A DNA stretch of 64,000 nucleotides from UBA2287 sp964479665. Its GTDB lineage: Bacteria; Bacteroidota; Bacteroidia; Bacteroidales; Tenuifilaceae. This document shows positions 16,197 through 25,422 of the stretch, piece by piece; positions within the stretch are counted from its first letter, which is position 1, and each line of letters starts with the position of its first letter. The stretch spans positions 37,673 to 101,672 of the forward strand of contig CAYZNN010000008.1 in assembly GCA_964479665.1 (NCBI GenBank). The letters run 5' to 3'. The notes beneath the pieces are model-generated. The model was not told the DNA's origin, made no database searches, and worked only from the letters and a program-made list of their open reading frames with translations. Both the position numbers and the translations under genes were made by a program.

Positions 16197-19100
16197 TTGA
16201 ATGAGACAAACGAGTTTGTTTTTGCAGGCAACAGCGGAACCGCCCATGGGGTAACCAACACAGATTTGCCAATCCTAGCTGGAATAACTTTAATCGACCG
16301 CTGGCAAAGGGATTACTATATCGAAAGACGGCAAGGAGGAACCCAAAATGCAGGAACAACCGACATACGGATAGGTTTTAATTTTGCAGGTACAGGCATA
16401 ACCCTCGAAACCGATAAGGGCTACTACTTGCTGTACCGCGCCGGAACATCGGGAACGTTTACGGCAGTGGTTGGCGGAACGGGAGTTGCGTCCGATGGCA
16501 AGGTTTGGTTCAATATAACCAATGCTAATTTCACAACCGGGTACTATACAATTGCCAAATCGGACCAAGAATTGAAAACCTGGTATTCGCTCAACTCGGG
16601 CAATTGGGACGATTTTAATACGTGGAGCCTGAAGCCTACCGAGCCCGATAATCCCTTTGGGGAAATACCCGGCTTGCTCGACAGGGCAGTGATTACGAAT
16701 AACAAAATTGTAACGGTTACCCAAAACGGCACCACTTGCGGTACGCTCGATGTAATTGATGGAACAATCGACTTTGGAACAACAACGGGACATTATTTTT
16801 CAGCCATTAACGGGCAGCCGGCCGGAAGAATTAAACTGGCAGCCGATAATTTCCCTTCGGGCGATGCAACAGGCTTTACAAACGGAGCAACCGGAGGAAC
16901 CGTTGAGTACTATGGAGGAACCTACAATCTGGCTACGCAAAGGGTGTTCAATAATATGGTAGTTAACCTAACTACAGGCAATACAATTTCGTTGCTCGCA
17001 AACTACAACCTCAACGGAAACCTTAATATTGAAAGAGGAAATTTTCGAATTGGAAACAACTCGTCAACCGCCATTATAAGCATTGATATAGCAAAAAACG
17101 TAGAGGTTTATTCCGGAGCCCAAATTTCGGTGGGTAGCGGAAACACCATTGGAACCTACTCAATACCCGGTGTAATGCCCCCGCTGGGTCAGTACCACTC
17201 CATTTTCCATCAGGTGCGAATTGGTGGAGGCATGGTTAACAACGGAACAATTAATTTTACCAACCTAACAGCACCCAACTATGGGCAGTTTGCCAGCAAC
17301 GGAGCAGCCACAGTAACTTTCTATGGAGCGACCAATGCTCTGGTAGAACTCAACAATACAACAAATTTTTACAATCTTATTGTTGATAAGGGAATAGATC
17401 GAACCTATGTTCTTACCATCGACGCACAGAATGCCAATCATTTCCGACTTTATGGACCCAATAACGTGGGTAGAAGAACGGGCGGAATTTTCACAGGAGC
17501 CAATCCCGAGATACGAAAAGCCCTGTGGATTAGAACAGGTACTCTCAAATTGATGGGCAACATTGAAATCCCAAGTCTTTCCGAAGGTTTTGGAGCAGGC
17601 GATGCTGGAGGAAATGGCGACTATGCCGTTCCGGCCAACGCTTCGTTATGGATTGCCGATGCAGGGGTTCGGGTTTACTCAACGGCGCGCACCGCCTCGC
17701 CCGATTTATATTCTGGAACTCTTGGGGTTATTGATGGAACAAGCCATCAGGCCATGTCGGTTTACGGTGAATTTCGAATAACCAGCGGATTTTTCAGCAC
17801 CCGAAATAGTGCAGGCTTCATTTTTTGGAGCGATGCATCGGCAACTATACGTATCGAGGGTGGTATTTGCGATGTGGCCCAATTCCGTAGCGCCCATGGA
17901 GGCGCTGGAGGAAATACCTCAATAGTAATGACAAATGGAGAAATGTACGTTCGTGGAAACAGAACCGTTGGCACAATAAACCCCGAAGGGGGAGGAGAGA
18001 CCACTGCCGCATATCCAATATTTGGTATTATCGATCCCAATGGGGTATTCAGCATGAGCGGAGGAACCGTACACATTAATGCAGTAACGGGCAATAATGT
18101 TTACGGAAGCAATGGAATTTGTATTACTACCACTCCAGCAAATCATAATGTAACCGGAGGAACGTTCAACATAAACGTTAACGGAAACGACAATGTCGAC
18201 GTACTCTCAACCAGCAATTTGCACAATGTAATGGTTTCGCGATTAAATGCAGCAAACACCGTTAGGGTTTACCTTAATACCGATCTGAGCCTTTCGGGGA
18301 GCCTTACGCTCAACGCCAACACCGAATTTATTGCCCGAAGGGAGTGGGGAGGTTTTAATGGTGTAGGCCGGAATCTGTCGGTTGCCGGAAATTTAATTTC
18401 GAATGCCGGAAGTATATACCGATCGAGAGGTAACACAACCACTTTCACGGGTAACGGAACAGCGCTGCTTAATGGAGACATTACGGAGCTGTTTCATAAC
18501 CTTTCGGTTACAGGAGGAATAAGGACACTAACGGCCACTCTAAATACAATTAGGGTTCAGAATAACCTAAGCGTTTCGACGGGGTCAACACTTAACATTC
18601 AAACAGGCAAGGAGCTAGTGGTTCGAGGAAATATTACCAACTCGGGAACCATAGGGGGCGATGGAAAGATTCGCATTTCCGAGAGGGGCCGAGTAACCCA
18701 AATAAATGTAACCAACGGAGGTAGCTTCACTGCTGTGCCAACCATCACCCTTGCTGCTCCTCCCGTTGGAGGAACTCAGGCAACGGCCATTCCTGTTTTC
18801 GATGGTATTCCTGCGGCAGGCAACGCCTTACCTTTGGTAGGAATAATTGTAACCAACACCGGAAGCGGATACATAGCGGCACCAGCCGTAACCATTACAC
18901 CGGCAAGCGGGGCAACCGCAGCATCGGTTCTATTGCAGGTGCATGAAATTGGGGGGGATGGTAATGGACGATTTAGCAATCTGGAGGTTAACGAGCCTCA
19001 TCCCGCAGCACTTGCAACCCAAGTTACATACCTTTTGGCCAACCAAACCGTAACGGGCACCATGACGCTTGCCAATGGTATTTTCGACCTAAAAACATTC

Positions 19101-22100
19101 AACCTCGACGTTGAGGGAACACTGCACGACAATACTGTAGCCTTCTATTCAAACAACAGAATGTTCAGAACCGATGGCAACCATGGCGATGGCGGCTTAA
19201 CCCGTACAATAACTGCCAACGGAACATACTTATTTCCTATTGGAACAAAAAATTTTGACAATAGTGTTTTCAGATATGCCTGGGCAAATCCAATCTTTTT
19301 GAATGTAACAAGTACCGGAAAGGTTCAAATAAATGGTGTGCCCCGGAAATTGGCTACTTTAAGTGACGATGTAGCAGTTAATGACAGAAAATATCTTTTA
19401 TACTATTGGAGGGTAAAGCATTCAAACTTTGCTACCCAGCCAAATGTAAGAAACAATTTTCTTGCATATAAAGACGACCTTTTTGGACAAAACAATTGGG
19501 CAAATATTGTTCCGGGTAAAGTAGTTGGAAATATAAGAACCGCTACTGGTGATCTTGTTGTTGGCAACGCAAACTCTCCAACAGGAATCTTAGACTTCAT
19601 TCCTATAAATACTATTGAAAACGGCGAATTCACAGCCGGAAGGTCTCAGGTATTCCAAGGTTCGATACAGATTTATTACTCACGACTAACTACGAATGAT
19701 TGGTATGCGTTAACTAGTAACTGGAATAATGGCAACAACTGGTCGTTTACTCCGCATAATGGTAGTTTTCCTGAAAATCGCCCAGCAGCAGGCGATTTCC
19801 CAAAGATTGGCGATATAGCCGTAATTGGCTATGGAGGTCATGCATCAAATGGAGGCTACCATTCCATGAATATTTTAGCAAATGAAACAGTTGAGTGTGC
19901 AGACATTCAGTTTATACCCAACCCAACGCCAGGGGCGTATCAATCGCGATTGGTTTTACGAGTTACTGCCCCAGCAGCAAGAGCTAATCTATCAGCTGGT
20001 ATTATTCATGGCCCAGGAACTTTTATGATGAGAGCTCAACCAGGTCTTTTTCCCAATGTTAATGCAGATTTTTCAGTATTTATTGATGAAGAACTGGCCG
20101 TTTTCAATTATTTCATGGAAACCGATGGGCACTATAATATACCTACCGGAATCACTACAGAGTACCCCAATCTAAGAATTGAAGGGGGAGGCGCAGCACT
20201 TGGTAACAGAAGGGCTACTTTTCAAGAAAACTTCTGGGTTAAACGGAATTTTACCATTGACCAGGGAGCAGAATTTATAACACACAACACTGCGGTAGGC
20301 GATTTTAAAGTTGATAATTTTCTCTATCTAGGGGGAGGAACTACACCTGGTCGGCTTTCATTTAATACAACTGGCAATGCCAGAACCGCAGAAATTCAGA
20401 ATCTTCAGATTCGCAATAATGCAACGAACGAAATACGATCATTAAACACAACCTTATCCTCCCTAGAGCATAGGCTTATTGTTAAAGGCAGTATAATCCA
20501 AACCAATGGCCAACTAAACCTATTTAATAGCGGAGCTACGTCGAACAATGTTATATTAGAACTGACAGGCACATCTAATGAGCAGTACAATTACATTGCT
20601 GGAACCAATCCTTCGCTATACAAGCTAGTTGTAAACAAAGGACTTAATCAAACCGCCACATATACATTTAACAACGTTTTCACCCTCAACGGCCCCACCA
20701 ACGGTACATCTTTGGAAAAAGCGTTGCTGCTGCAAAACGGAACGTTGATACTGAACAATAGCGGAATTAACATCAACCTATCAACAGGAGGAGAGGATTT
20801 TGTGATACCATCAACTGCGGCTCTCAGAATTGACGCAGGAACAGCCAACGTTACGGGAGCCAATACGGGTATTTTCCTCGATGGTTTGCTGCGCGTGAAT
20901 GGCGGTAGCATGCTGCTGGATGGGGGAGCAGGCGTTAACAACTATATATTGTACTCTTCTTCGGGAAACGCCCATATTTGGGTTGAAAGCGGAACCCTAA
21001 CGGTTGGTTCACAGGTACGAAGCAATACCCTTAACGAGCTGGGTACTTTACGCTATACGCAAACGAACGGTACGGTGCTAATAGGTAAGAATGCGGCACC
21101 TACGCTTACCCGACCCATTTTTGAGGTGCGAAACCCCAATAGCCGATTTATATACACAGGCGGATCGTTTACCATTGGCCGCTCACGCTCCTCAGCCAAT
21201 ATGGCCGACCTGTATCTTGCGCCATCCACAGCAACGGTACTGGGAACCATTAGCATAGGAGACGATAATACACCCGTTGGGCAAACCATCGACATACAGT
21301 CGGAAATAGCCCTACGCAACCTAACGGTTGGAACCGTTGCAAGAGCAACCACAGCAAGGCTCAAGGTAAATGGGCTAACACTTAACGGGAATCTGAATAT
21401 TAACACCGGTTCCACATTCAACGGCAACAACCTGAACCTTTGGATGCTCGGAAATATAACTAATAACGGAACGGCAAACATAGGCACCGATACCCTTTTC
21501 TATGTGGGATTGGCTCAAACCCAAACGGGCAATGTACTTGCCAAGCACGTAGTTGTTAATCCGCAAACCTCGGTAACCCTACAACCCTCATCGGCGCTGG
21601 AGGTCGATGGCGATTTGTACATAAACAGTGGCCAACTTATCGATGGCGGCAACACCATTACTTTGAGGGGCAATGTTAACAACAGCGCTTCACACGCAAG
21701 TTCTAACCCCGCAGCAGGAGGAATGCGCTTTGCAGGAACAGCGCTACAACGGGTATTTGGTTTAGGTTTATTCGGGCGCATTGAAGTTGATAATGCCAGC
21801 GGGGTTCAGCTCGAAAATAGCATTTCGCTCGACAATAATCTAACCCTAACCAACGGTATTCTTCAGCTGCAGAGCAACAAGTTAACCCTGGGGCTAAATG
21901 CAAACATTATTGGAACGGGCCTTAGCAACACCAAAATGATAGCAGTGGGTGGAGGCGACTTTCTGCAAGGAATTCAAAAAACCTTCCCAACCGTTGCTTC
22001 GGCAATTCCATCGAATCCCTATCTCGACACCGACCCTGCTTATACCTATAGCTTTGTTTTCCCCATTGGGGTCGACAATGGTACCGTAAAGAAGTATACA

Positions 22101-24755
22101 CCCGTAAACTTTAGGGTTGCATCGAGTGCAACGCAGGCAACCATTAACCTTTACCCTGTAAACCGTAAGCACATAACATTCGACGACACCCAAACCGATG
22201 TGCTTCAGTACTATTGGATTTTAAATAGCAGCAACACGAGTAATTTTACAACACTAATAAGGTCGCACTATTTGCAAACCGATGTGGTTGGCAACGAGGC
22301 CGCCTATATAGGTGCACGTTTGTACGACGACTCGTGGGCCAAGTACGAAGAGGGCCCTGGCATAGTGGTAGTTGATGAGGGCAACAACTGGATAAACTTT
22401 GTTTATCAGGGAGCCGATAATGTAAGTGGCGAGTATACCGCAGGTATTCAGCCTCACATTCCCGATGTAGTTCCCCTCTTTATCTCTACAAGAAACGGTG
22501 ACTGGGAAGATGCTGGGACATGGGTTCGCGACGACGGAGGCATTGTACCCGCCGGAGGACCCGTGGGACAAAGGGTACGCATAACCACCGGACATACGGT
22601 TACAGTAACCCAAAATTTCCGCCGGGCATATAAAACTACCATTAACGGAAGGCTCGACCTGGGAACCACCCTTAACCACATTTTAGGACAAATACAAGTG
22701 GTTGGTTACGTTGAAGGAACTGGAACACTTGCTTTGCAAAGGGACGCATTGCCTGCAGGAGACTTCAGAGCCTTTTGTAATTGTGGTGGAGGAACTTTGG
22801 AATTTGGAGGTAGCATTGGAGGGGGTGTTCCCAAGCCAAACCCAGAGGCTACAGCACAATACAATAATTTAACCTTTGTTGGCAACGCAACATGGACCAT
22901 GCCAAGTACTAATACTAGCATTTGTGGAAATTTAAGGGTTGAAAACAGTTCAACACTTAAAATGCCAGGTTTAACATCAGGCTCTGTATTGAGAAGGACA
23001 ACGATTCAAGGCAATGCACAAGTCTTAAATACAGCTTTTTGGGATACAGACCAAAGAGTTCACATTTTAATTAATCGTAATCTTGAAAAGGCTGCTGGTG
23101 CAACATTAAACACAGCATACACTTCACAATTATTCGAAACCATTGGAAATCAACCACAAAATTTTATTGGAACGTTTACATTAGCAAACAAATTTAGAGA
23201 TCTAACTTTTAATCATAGTTCCACATTGAGCCTTAATGGGCCAGTTGAGGTTCAGGTTTTCACTAAGTTATCAAATGGAAGAGTATTGAATGCATCGAAT
23301 TTAATTAATGCTACTCGCAACACCGATGGTTTAAAAAGCCATGGTGCAGCAATTGTTGAAGGTGCCTTGCAGGCTAAGTTTATAAATATTTCTCCTGTTA
23401 AATATTTACCTGTAGGCAAAAATAATCGACAAAAAAGAATAATTTTTCCAAGCCTTCTCGCAACTCAAACACAAATTCAAGGAGAGTATTTCGACGCAAG
23501 TCCAACAATAGCGGGCATGCCACATACCAGCAGGCTTGCACCCCTCGAAACCATTAGTCAAACCGAGTACTGGAGAATTAATGGCACCAACGGAAACGCA
23601 ATGCCAATACAGTTTACTCTTACTGGCACCAGCGATGTGGCAGCGGGAGTTGGCAACCTAAACGATTTGCGTATTGTTGTTTGGTCGGCTACTAACAACC
23701 GATGGGAAATTGCCGGAGGTGGTTCCACGGTAACGGGAACTGCTGCAAATGGCACTATAGCAACTACGGGGAATATTACCTTTAGCGGAAGTAATCAGTT
23801 TTTCACAATAGGCTCGGTTGTACCTGTTGTAGTACCAACAGCCCAAATCGGCTCATCAAATGCAACCATTTGCAACGGAGAAAGCTATAATTTAACAATC
23901 AGCCTAACTGGCAACTCCCCCTGGCAAATACAGTATAGCGATGGTTCGACTACAACCAACTGGATTACGGTTAACACTTCACCCCACGTAATTCCAGTAA
24001 GCCCAACTGCAACAACAACATATACACTTACGGCCGTTCGAACACAGGCGGGGCCCGTTAATGGTGTTGTTTACGGAAGTCCCGTAACGGTTACAGTTCA
24101 CCCACTCCCAACGGTGTTTAACGTAGGCGGAGGCGGAACAATATGCGGAAGCGCGACAACTAATATTACCCTTAGCGGATCTGAAAATGGATTTACCTAC
24201 GAATTGTACCGCGACGGATTAATACTTGGCAATCAGCAATCTGGAACAGGGAGTCCTATCCAATTTACCGGAATCGATGTAGCCGGTGAGTATACAATCC
24301 GAGCATACAACAACATGCATCCTTCGTGCACCCTTTGGATGGCCGGATTGGCAAATGTAAATGTTGGTACCTCATCGTTTGCCCAAATTACTGCGGTATT
24401 ATCCGATAATCCTGCCTGCGAGGGACTACCGGTGCAGTTCCAAATTACTTTCAACGGGCACCCTCCCTTCACCTTCTCTATGGCCGATAGCCAAGGGAAT
24501 GTTTGGAGCGATATAGTGGTTACTGCACCTCAACTATCGGGAACTGGACCTTACACCTATAATTTTACGCTGCCAAACGGATATCCCGCCTGGATTGCTC
24601 CTGTGCTCCCCAATGTAGTTACATACAACATTACCAGCATTTCCGACGGCACGGGATGCGGATTAGGAACCATTGGTCCAAGTATTAATTTAAATGTTTA
24701 TAAATTACCCGAAACAGGCCCGCAGTACCATATACCAAATTCGTTTGGGGAGTAG
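16197..24755 (+). CDS. Giant modular beta-repeat surface protein with TGPxYHIPNxF tail
   Basis: The main part of a protein of about 3,167 residues when joined to 15253-16179 through the G7 tract. The TTG at 16197 is simply the first possible start after the shift. Three modules of about 1,000 residues each open with a tryptophan motif (WYSLNSGNWDDFNTW, WYALTSNWNNGNNW, GDWEDAGTW), continue with many short beta-strand repeats of the solenoid kind (GTLKLMGN, GTLTVGSQ, GNLNIERG), and close with a PIG/PVG segment plus YWR or YWI (YLFPIGTKN, FVFPIGVDN, KYLPVGKNN). Ig/PKD-like domains follow, then the terminal TGPQYHIPNSFGE. No type A or B sorting domain is present. GC content alternates in patches. 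Likely an adhesin-like surface protein; partnership with the adjacent PorP/SprF is inferred. Confidence 0.85.
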   Translation: MNETNEFVFAGNSGTAHGVTNTDLPILAGITLIDRWQRDYYIERRQGGTQNAGTTDIRIGFNFAGTGITLETDKGYYLLYRAGTSGTFTAVVGGTGVASDGKVWFNITNANFTTGYYTIAKSDQELKTWYSLNSGNWDDFNTWSLKPTEPDNPFGEIPGLLDRAVITNNKIVTVTQNGTTCGTLDVIDGTIDFGTTTGHYFSAINGQPAGRIKLAADNFPSGDATGFTNGATGGTVEYYGGTYNLATQRVFNNMVVNLTTGNTISLLANYNLNGNLNIERGNFRIGNNSSTAIISIDIAKNVEVYSGAQISVGSGNTIGTYSIPGVMPPLGQYHSIFHQVRIGGGMVNNGTINFTNLTAPNYGQFASNGAATVTFYGATNALVELNNTTNFYNLIVDKGIDRTYVLTIDAQNANHFRLYGPNNVGRRTGGIFTGANPEIRKALWIRTGTLKLMGNIEIPSLSEGFGAGDAGGNGDYAVPANASLWIADAGVRVYSTARTASPDLYSGTLGVIDGTSHQAMSVYGEFRITSGFFSTRNSAGFIFWSDASATIRIEGGICDVAQFRSAHGGAGGNTSIVMTNGEMYVRGNRTVGTINPEGGGETTAAYPIFGIIDPNGVFSMSGGTVHINAVTGNNVYGSNGICITTTPANHNVTGGTFNINVNGNDNVDVLSTSNLHNVMVSRLNAANTVRVYLNTDLSLSGSLTLNANTEFIARREWGGFNGVGRNLSVAGNLISNAGSIYRSRGNTTTFTGNGTALLNGDITELFHNLSVTGGIRTLTATLNTIRVQNNLSVSTGSTLNIQTGKELVVRGNITNSGTIGGDGKIRISERGRVTQINVTNGGSFTAVPTITLAAPPVGGTQATAIPVFDGIPAAGNALPLVGIIVTNTGSGYIAAPAVTITPASGATAASVLLQVHEIGGDGNGRFSNLEVNEPHPAALATQVTYLLANQTVTGTMTLANGIFDLKTFNLDVEGTLHDNTVAFYSNNRMFRTDGNHGDGGLTRTITANGTYLFPIGTKNFDNSVFRYAWANPIFLNVTSTGKVQINGVPRKLATLSDDVAVNDRKYLLYYWRVKHSNFATQPNVRNNFLAYKDDLFGQNNWANIVPGKVVGNIRTATGDLVVGNANSPTGILDFIPINTIENGEFTAGRSQVFQGSIQIYYSRLTTNDWYALTSNWNNGNNWSFTPHNGSFPENRPAAGDFPKIGDIAVIGYGGHASNGGYHSMNILANETVECADIQFIPNPTPGAYQSRLVLRVTAPAARANLSAGIIHGPGTFMMRAQPGLFPNVNADFSVFIDEELAVFNYFMETDGHYNIPTGITTEYPNLRIEGGGAALGNRRATFQENFWVKRNFTIDQGAEFITHNTAVGDFKVDNFLYLGGGTTPGRLSFNTTGNARTAEIQNLQIRNNATNEIRSLNTTLSSLEHRLIVKGSIIQTNGQLNLFNSGATSNNVILELTGTSNEQYNYIAGTNPSLYKLVVNKGLNQTATYTFNNVFTLNGPTNGTSLEKALLLQNGTLILNNSGININLSTGGEDFVIPSTAALRIDAGTANVTGANTGIFLDGLLRVNGGSMLLDGGAGVNNYILYSSSGNAHIWVESGTLTVGSQVRSNTLNELGTLRYTQTNGTVLIGKNAAPTLTRPIFEVRNPNSRFIYTGGSFTIGRSRSSANMADLYLAPSTATVLGTISIGDDNTPVGQTIDIQSEIALRNLTVGTVARATTARLKVNGLTLNGNLNINTGSTFNGNNLNLWMLGNITNNGTANIGTDTLFYVGLAQTQTGNVLAKHVVVNPQTSVTLQPSSALEVDGDLYINSGQLIDGGNTITLRGNVNNSASHASSNPAAGGMRFAGTALQRVFGLGLFGRIEVDNASGVQLENSISLDNNLTLTNGILQLQSNKLTLGLNANIIGTGLSNTKMIAVGGGDFLQGIQKTFPTVASAIPSNPYLDTDPAYTYSFVFPIGVDNGTVKKYTPVNFRVASSATQATINLYPVNRKHITFDDTQTDVLQYYWILNSSNTSNFTTLIRSHYLQTDVVGNEAAYIGARLYDDSWAKYEEGPGIVVVDEGNNWINFVYQGADNVSGEYTAGIQPHIPDVVPLFISTRNGDWEDAGTWVRDDGGIVPAGGPVGQRVRITTGHTVTVTQNFRRAYKTTINGRLDLGTTLNHILGQIQVVGYVEGTGTLALQRDALPAGDFRAFCNCGGGTLEFGGSIGGGVPKPNPEATAQYNNLTFVGNATWTMPSTNTSICGNLRVENSSTLKMPGLTSGSVLRRTTIQGNAQVLNTAFWDTDQRVHILINRNLEKAAGATLNTAYTSQLFETIGNQPQNFIGTFTLANKFRDLTFNHSSTLSLNGPVEVQVFTKLSNGRVLNASNLINATRNTDGLKSHGAAIVEGALQAKFINISPVKYLPVGKNNRQKRIIFPSLLATQTQIQGEYFDASPTIAGMPHTSRLAPLETISQTEYWRINGTNGNAMPIQFTLTGTSDVAAGVGNLNDLRIVVWSATNNRWEIAGGGSTVTGTAANGTIATTGNITFSGSNQFFTIGSVVPVVVPTAQIGSSNATICNGESYNLTISLTGNSPWQIQYSDGSTTTNWITVNTSPHVIPVSPTATTTYTLTAVRTQAGPVNGVVYGSPVTVTVHPLPTVFNVGGGGTICGSATTNITLSGSENGFTYELYRDGLILGNQQSGTGSPIQFTGIDVAGEYTIRAYNNMHPSCTLWMAGLANVNVGTSSFAQITAVLSDNPACEGLPVQFQITFNGHPPFTFSMADSQGNVWSDIVVTAPQLSGTGPYTYNFTLPNGYPAWIAPVLPNVVTYNITSISDGTGCGLGTIGPSINLNVYKLPETGPQYHIPNSFGE

Positions 24756-25074
24756 ATAATAGGTGCCTTCGAGAGCCTTTGGCACAGAAACTCCGGTGGT
24801 TGAGGCTCTCGAAACCACCGGAACAACAAATACAAACCATGCAAGGCTACATGTATATTCCTGAATGTTTCGATGGGGGTTACTACACAGGAAGTACAAA
24901 CGATTTGGAATTGAGAACTCAACAGCACAACCAAGGGGAAGGAGCAAACCACATGTAATATATGTTTTTATTTTTCGTTGACTTTTTTTCTATCTTCTTT
25001 TTTTAAAAAATTGGAGTTAACTTAGCATAAGATTATGTGTTTTTAATAAATAACCAACCCAAATAATTAACACT
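24756..25074. other. Intergenic region with competing hairpins
   Basis: Holds two mutually exclusive stems: TCGAGAGCCT (24769-24778) with AGGCTCTCGA (24803-24812), and CCGGTGGTT (24793-24801) with AACCACCGG (24813-24821). The second resembles the GGTGGTTGAG..CTCGAAACCACC words scattered in many bacterial genomes. It may act as a terminator for the giant gene. A weak promoter candidate precedes the next gene: TTG at 25011-25013, 20 bases, then TATGTGTT, with two mismatches in the -7 box. No gene is seen here. Confidence 0.5.
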
Positions 25075-25422
25075 ATGAGAACTAAAAGATTTTTGACAGG
25101 GATGGCAATCATGGGAATCCTTTTAGGCTTCAACATGGTAGCCAATGGTCAGGGACTCGAAACGTTTAACAATTTAAACATTGCAGGAACAGTTTACGTT
25201 GATGGAAGCTTTATTGGTAATAATCAAATTACATGGAATTACGTTCAATGTTCGGGAGAACAAACCTTTCCTATAGATGGTAAAGGAATATTACTAAGGC
25301 GTTCGAGCCCGCAAAGTAAAATTACTTCTAGTACAATTCCCGGAGGAATTGGTAGTTTTTCGGTTCAAATGCGCAAAGCATTCACCGGATCTGGCGACAG
25401 ACAGGTAGAGAACTATTGGTAA
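25075..25422 (+). CDS. Type A sorting-domain protein, N-terminal part before frameshift
   Basis: First 115 residues of a secreted protein: a signal peptide (ending MVANGQ), then a beta-sandwich start ending GSFSVQMRKAFTGSGDRQVE. The frame then runs into a stop at 25420-25422. The next frame continues as ELLVNGVSKGVSQTFGS, the expected sequel of such domains, so a single base appears to be missing near 25408-25413. With one added base the gene would run 25075-27704 and encode about 876 residues. Confidence 0.75.
   Translation: MRTKRFLTGMAIMGILLGFNMVANGQGLETFNNLNIAGTVYVDGSFIGNNQITWNYVQCSGEQTFPIDGKGILLRRSSPQSKITSSTIPGGIGSFSVQMRKAFTGSGDRQVENYW

Noticed and set aside
22254..22679. Frames of 100-145 codons antisense to the giant protein
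   Set aside because: A long GC-moderate gene gives chance antisense frames; none shows a domain or a credible start context.
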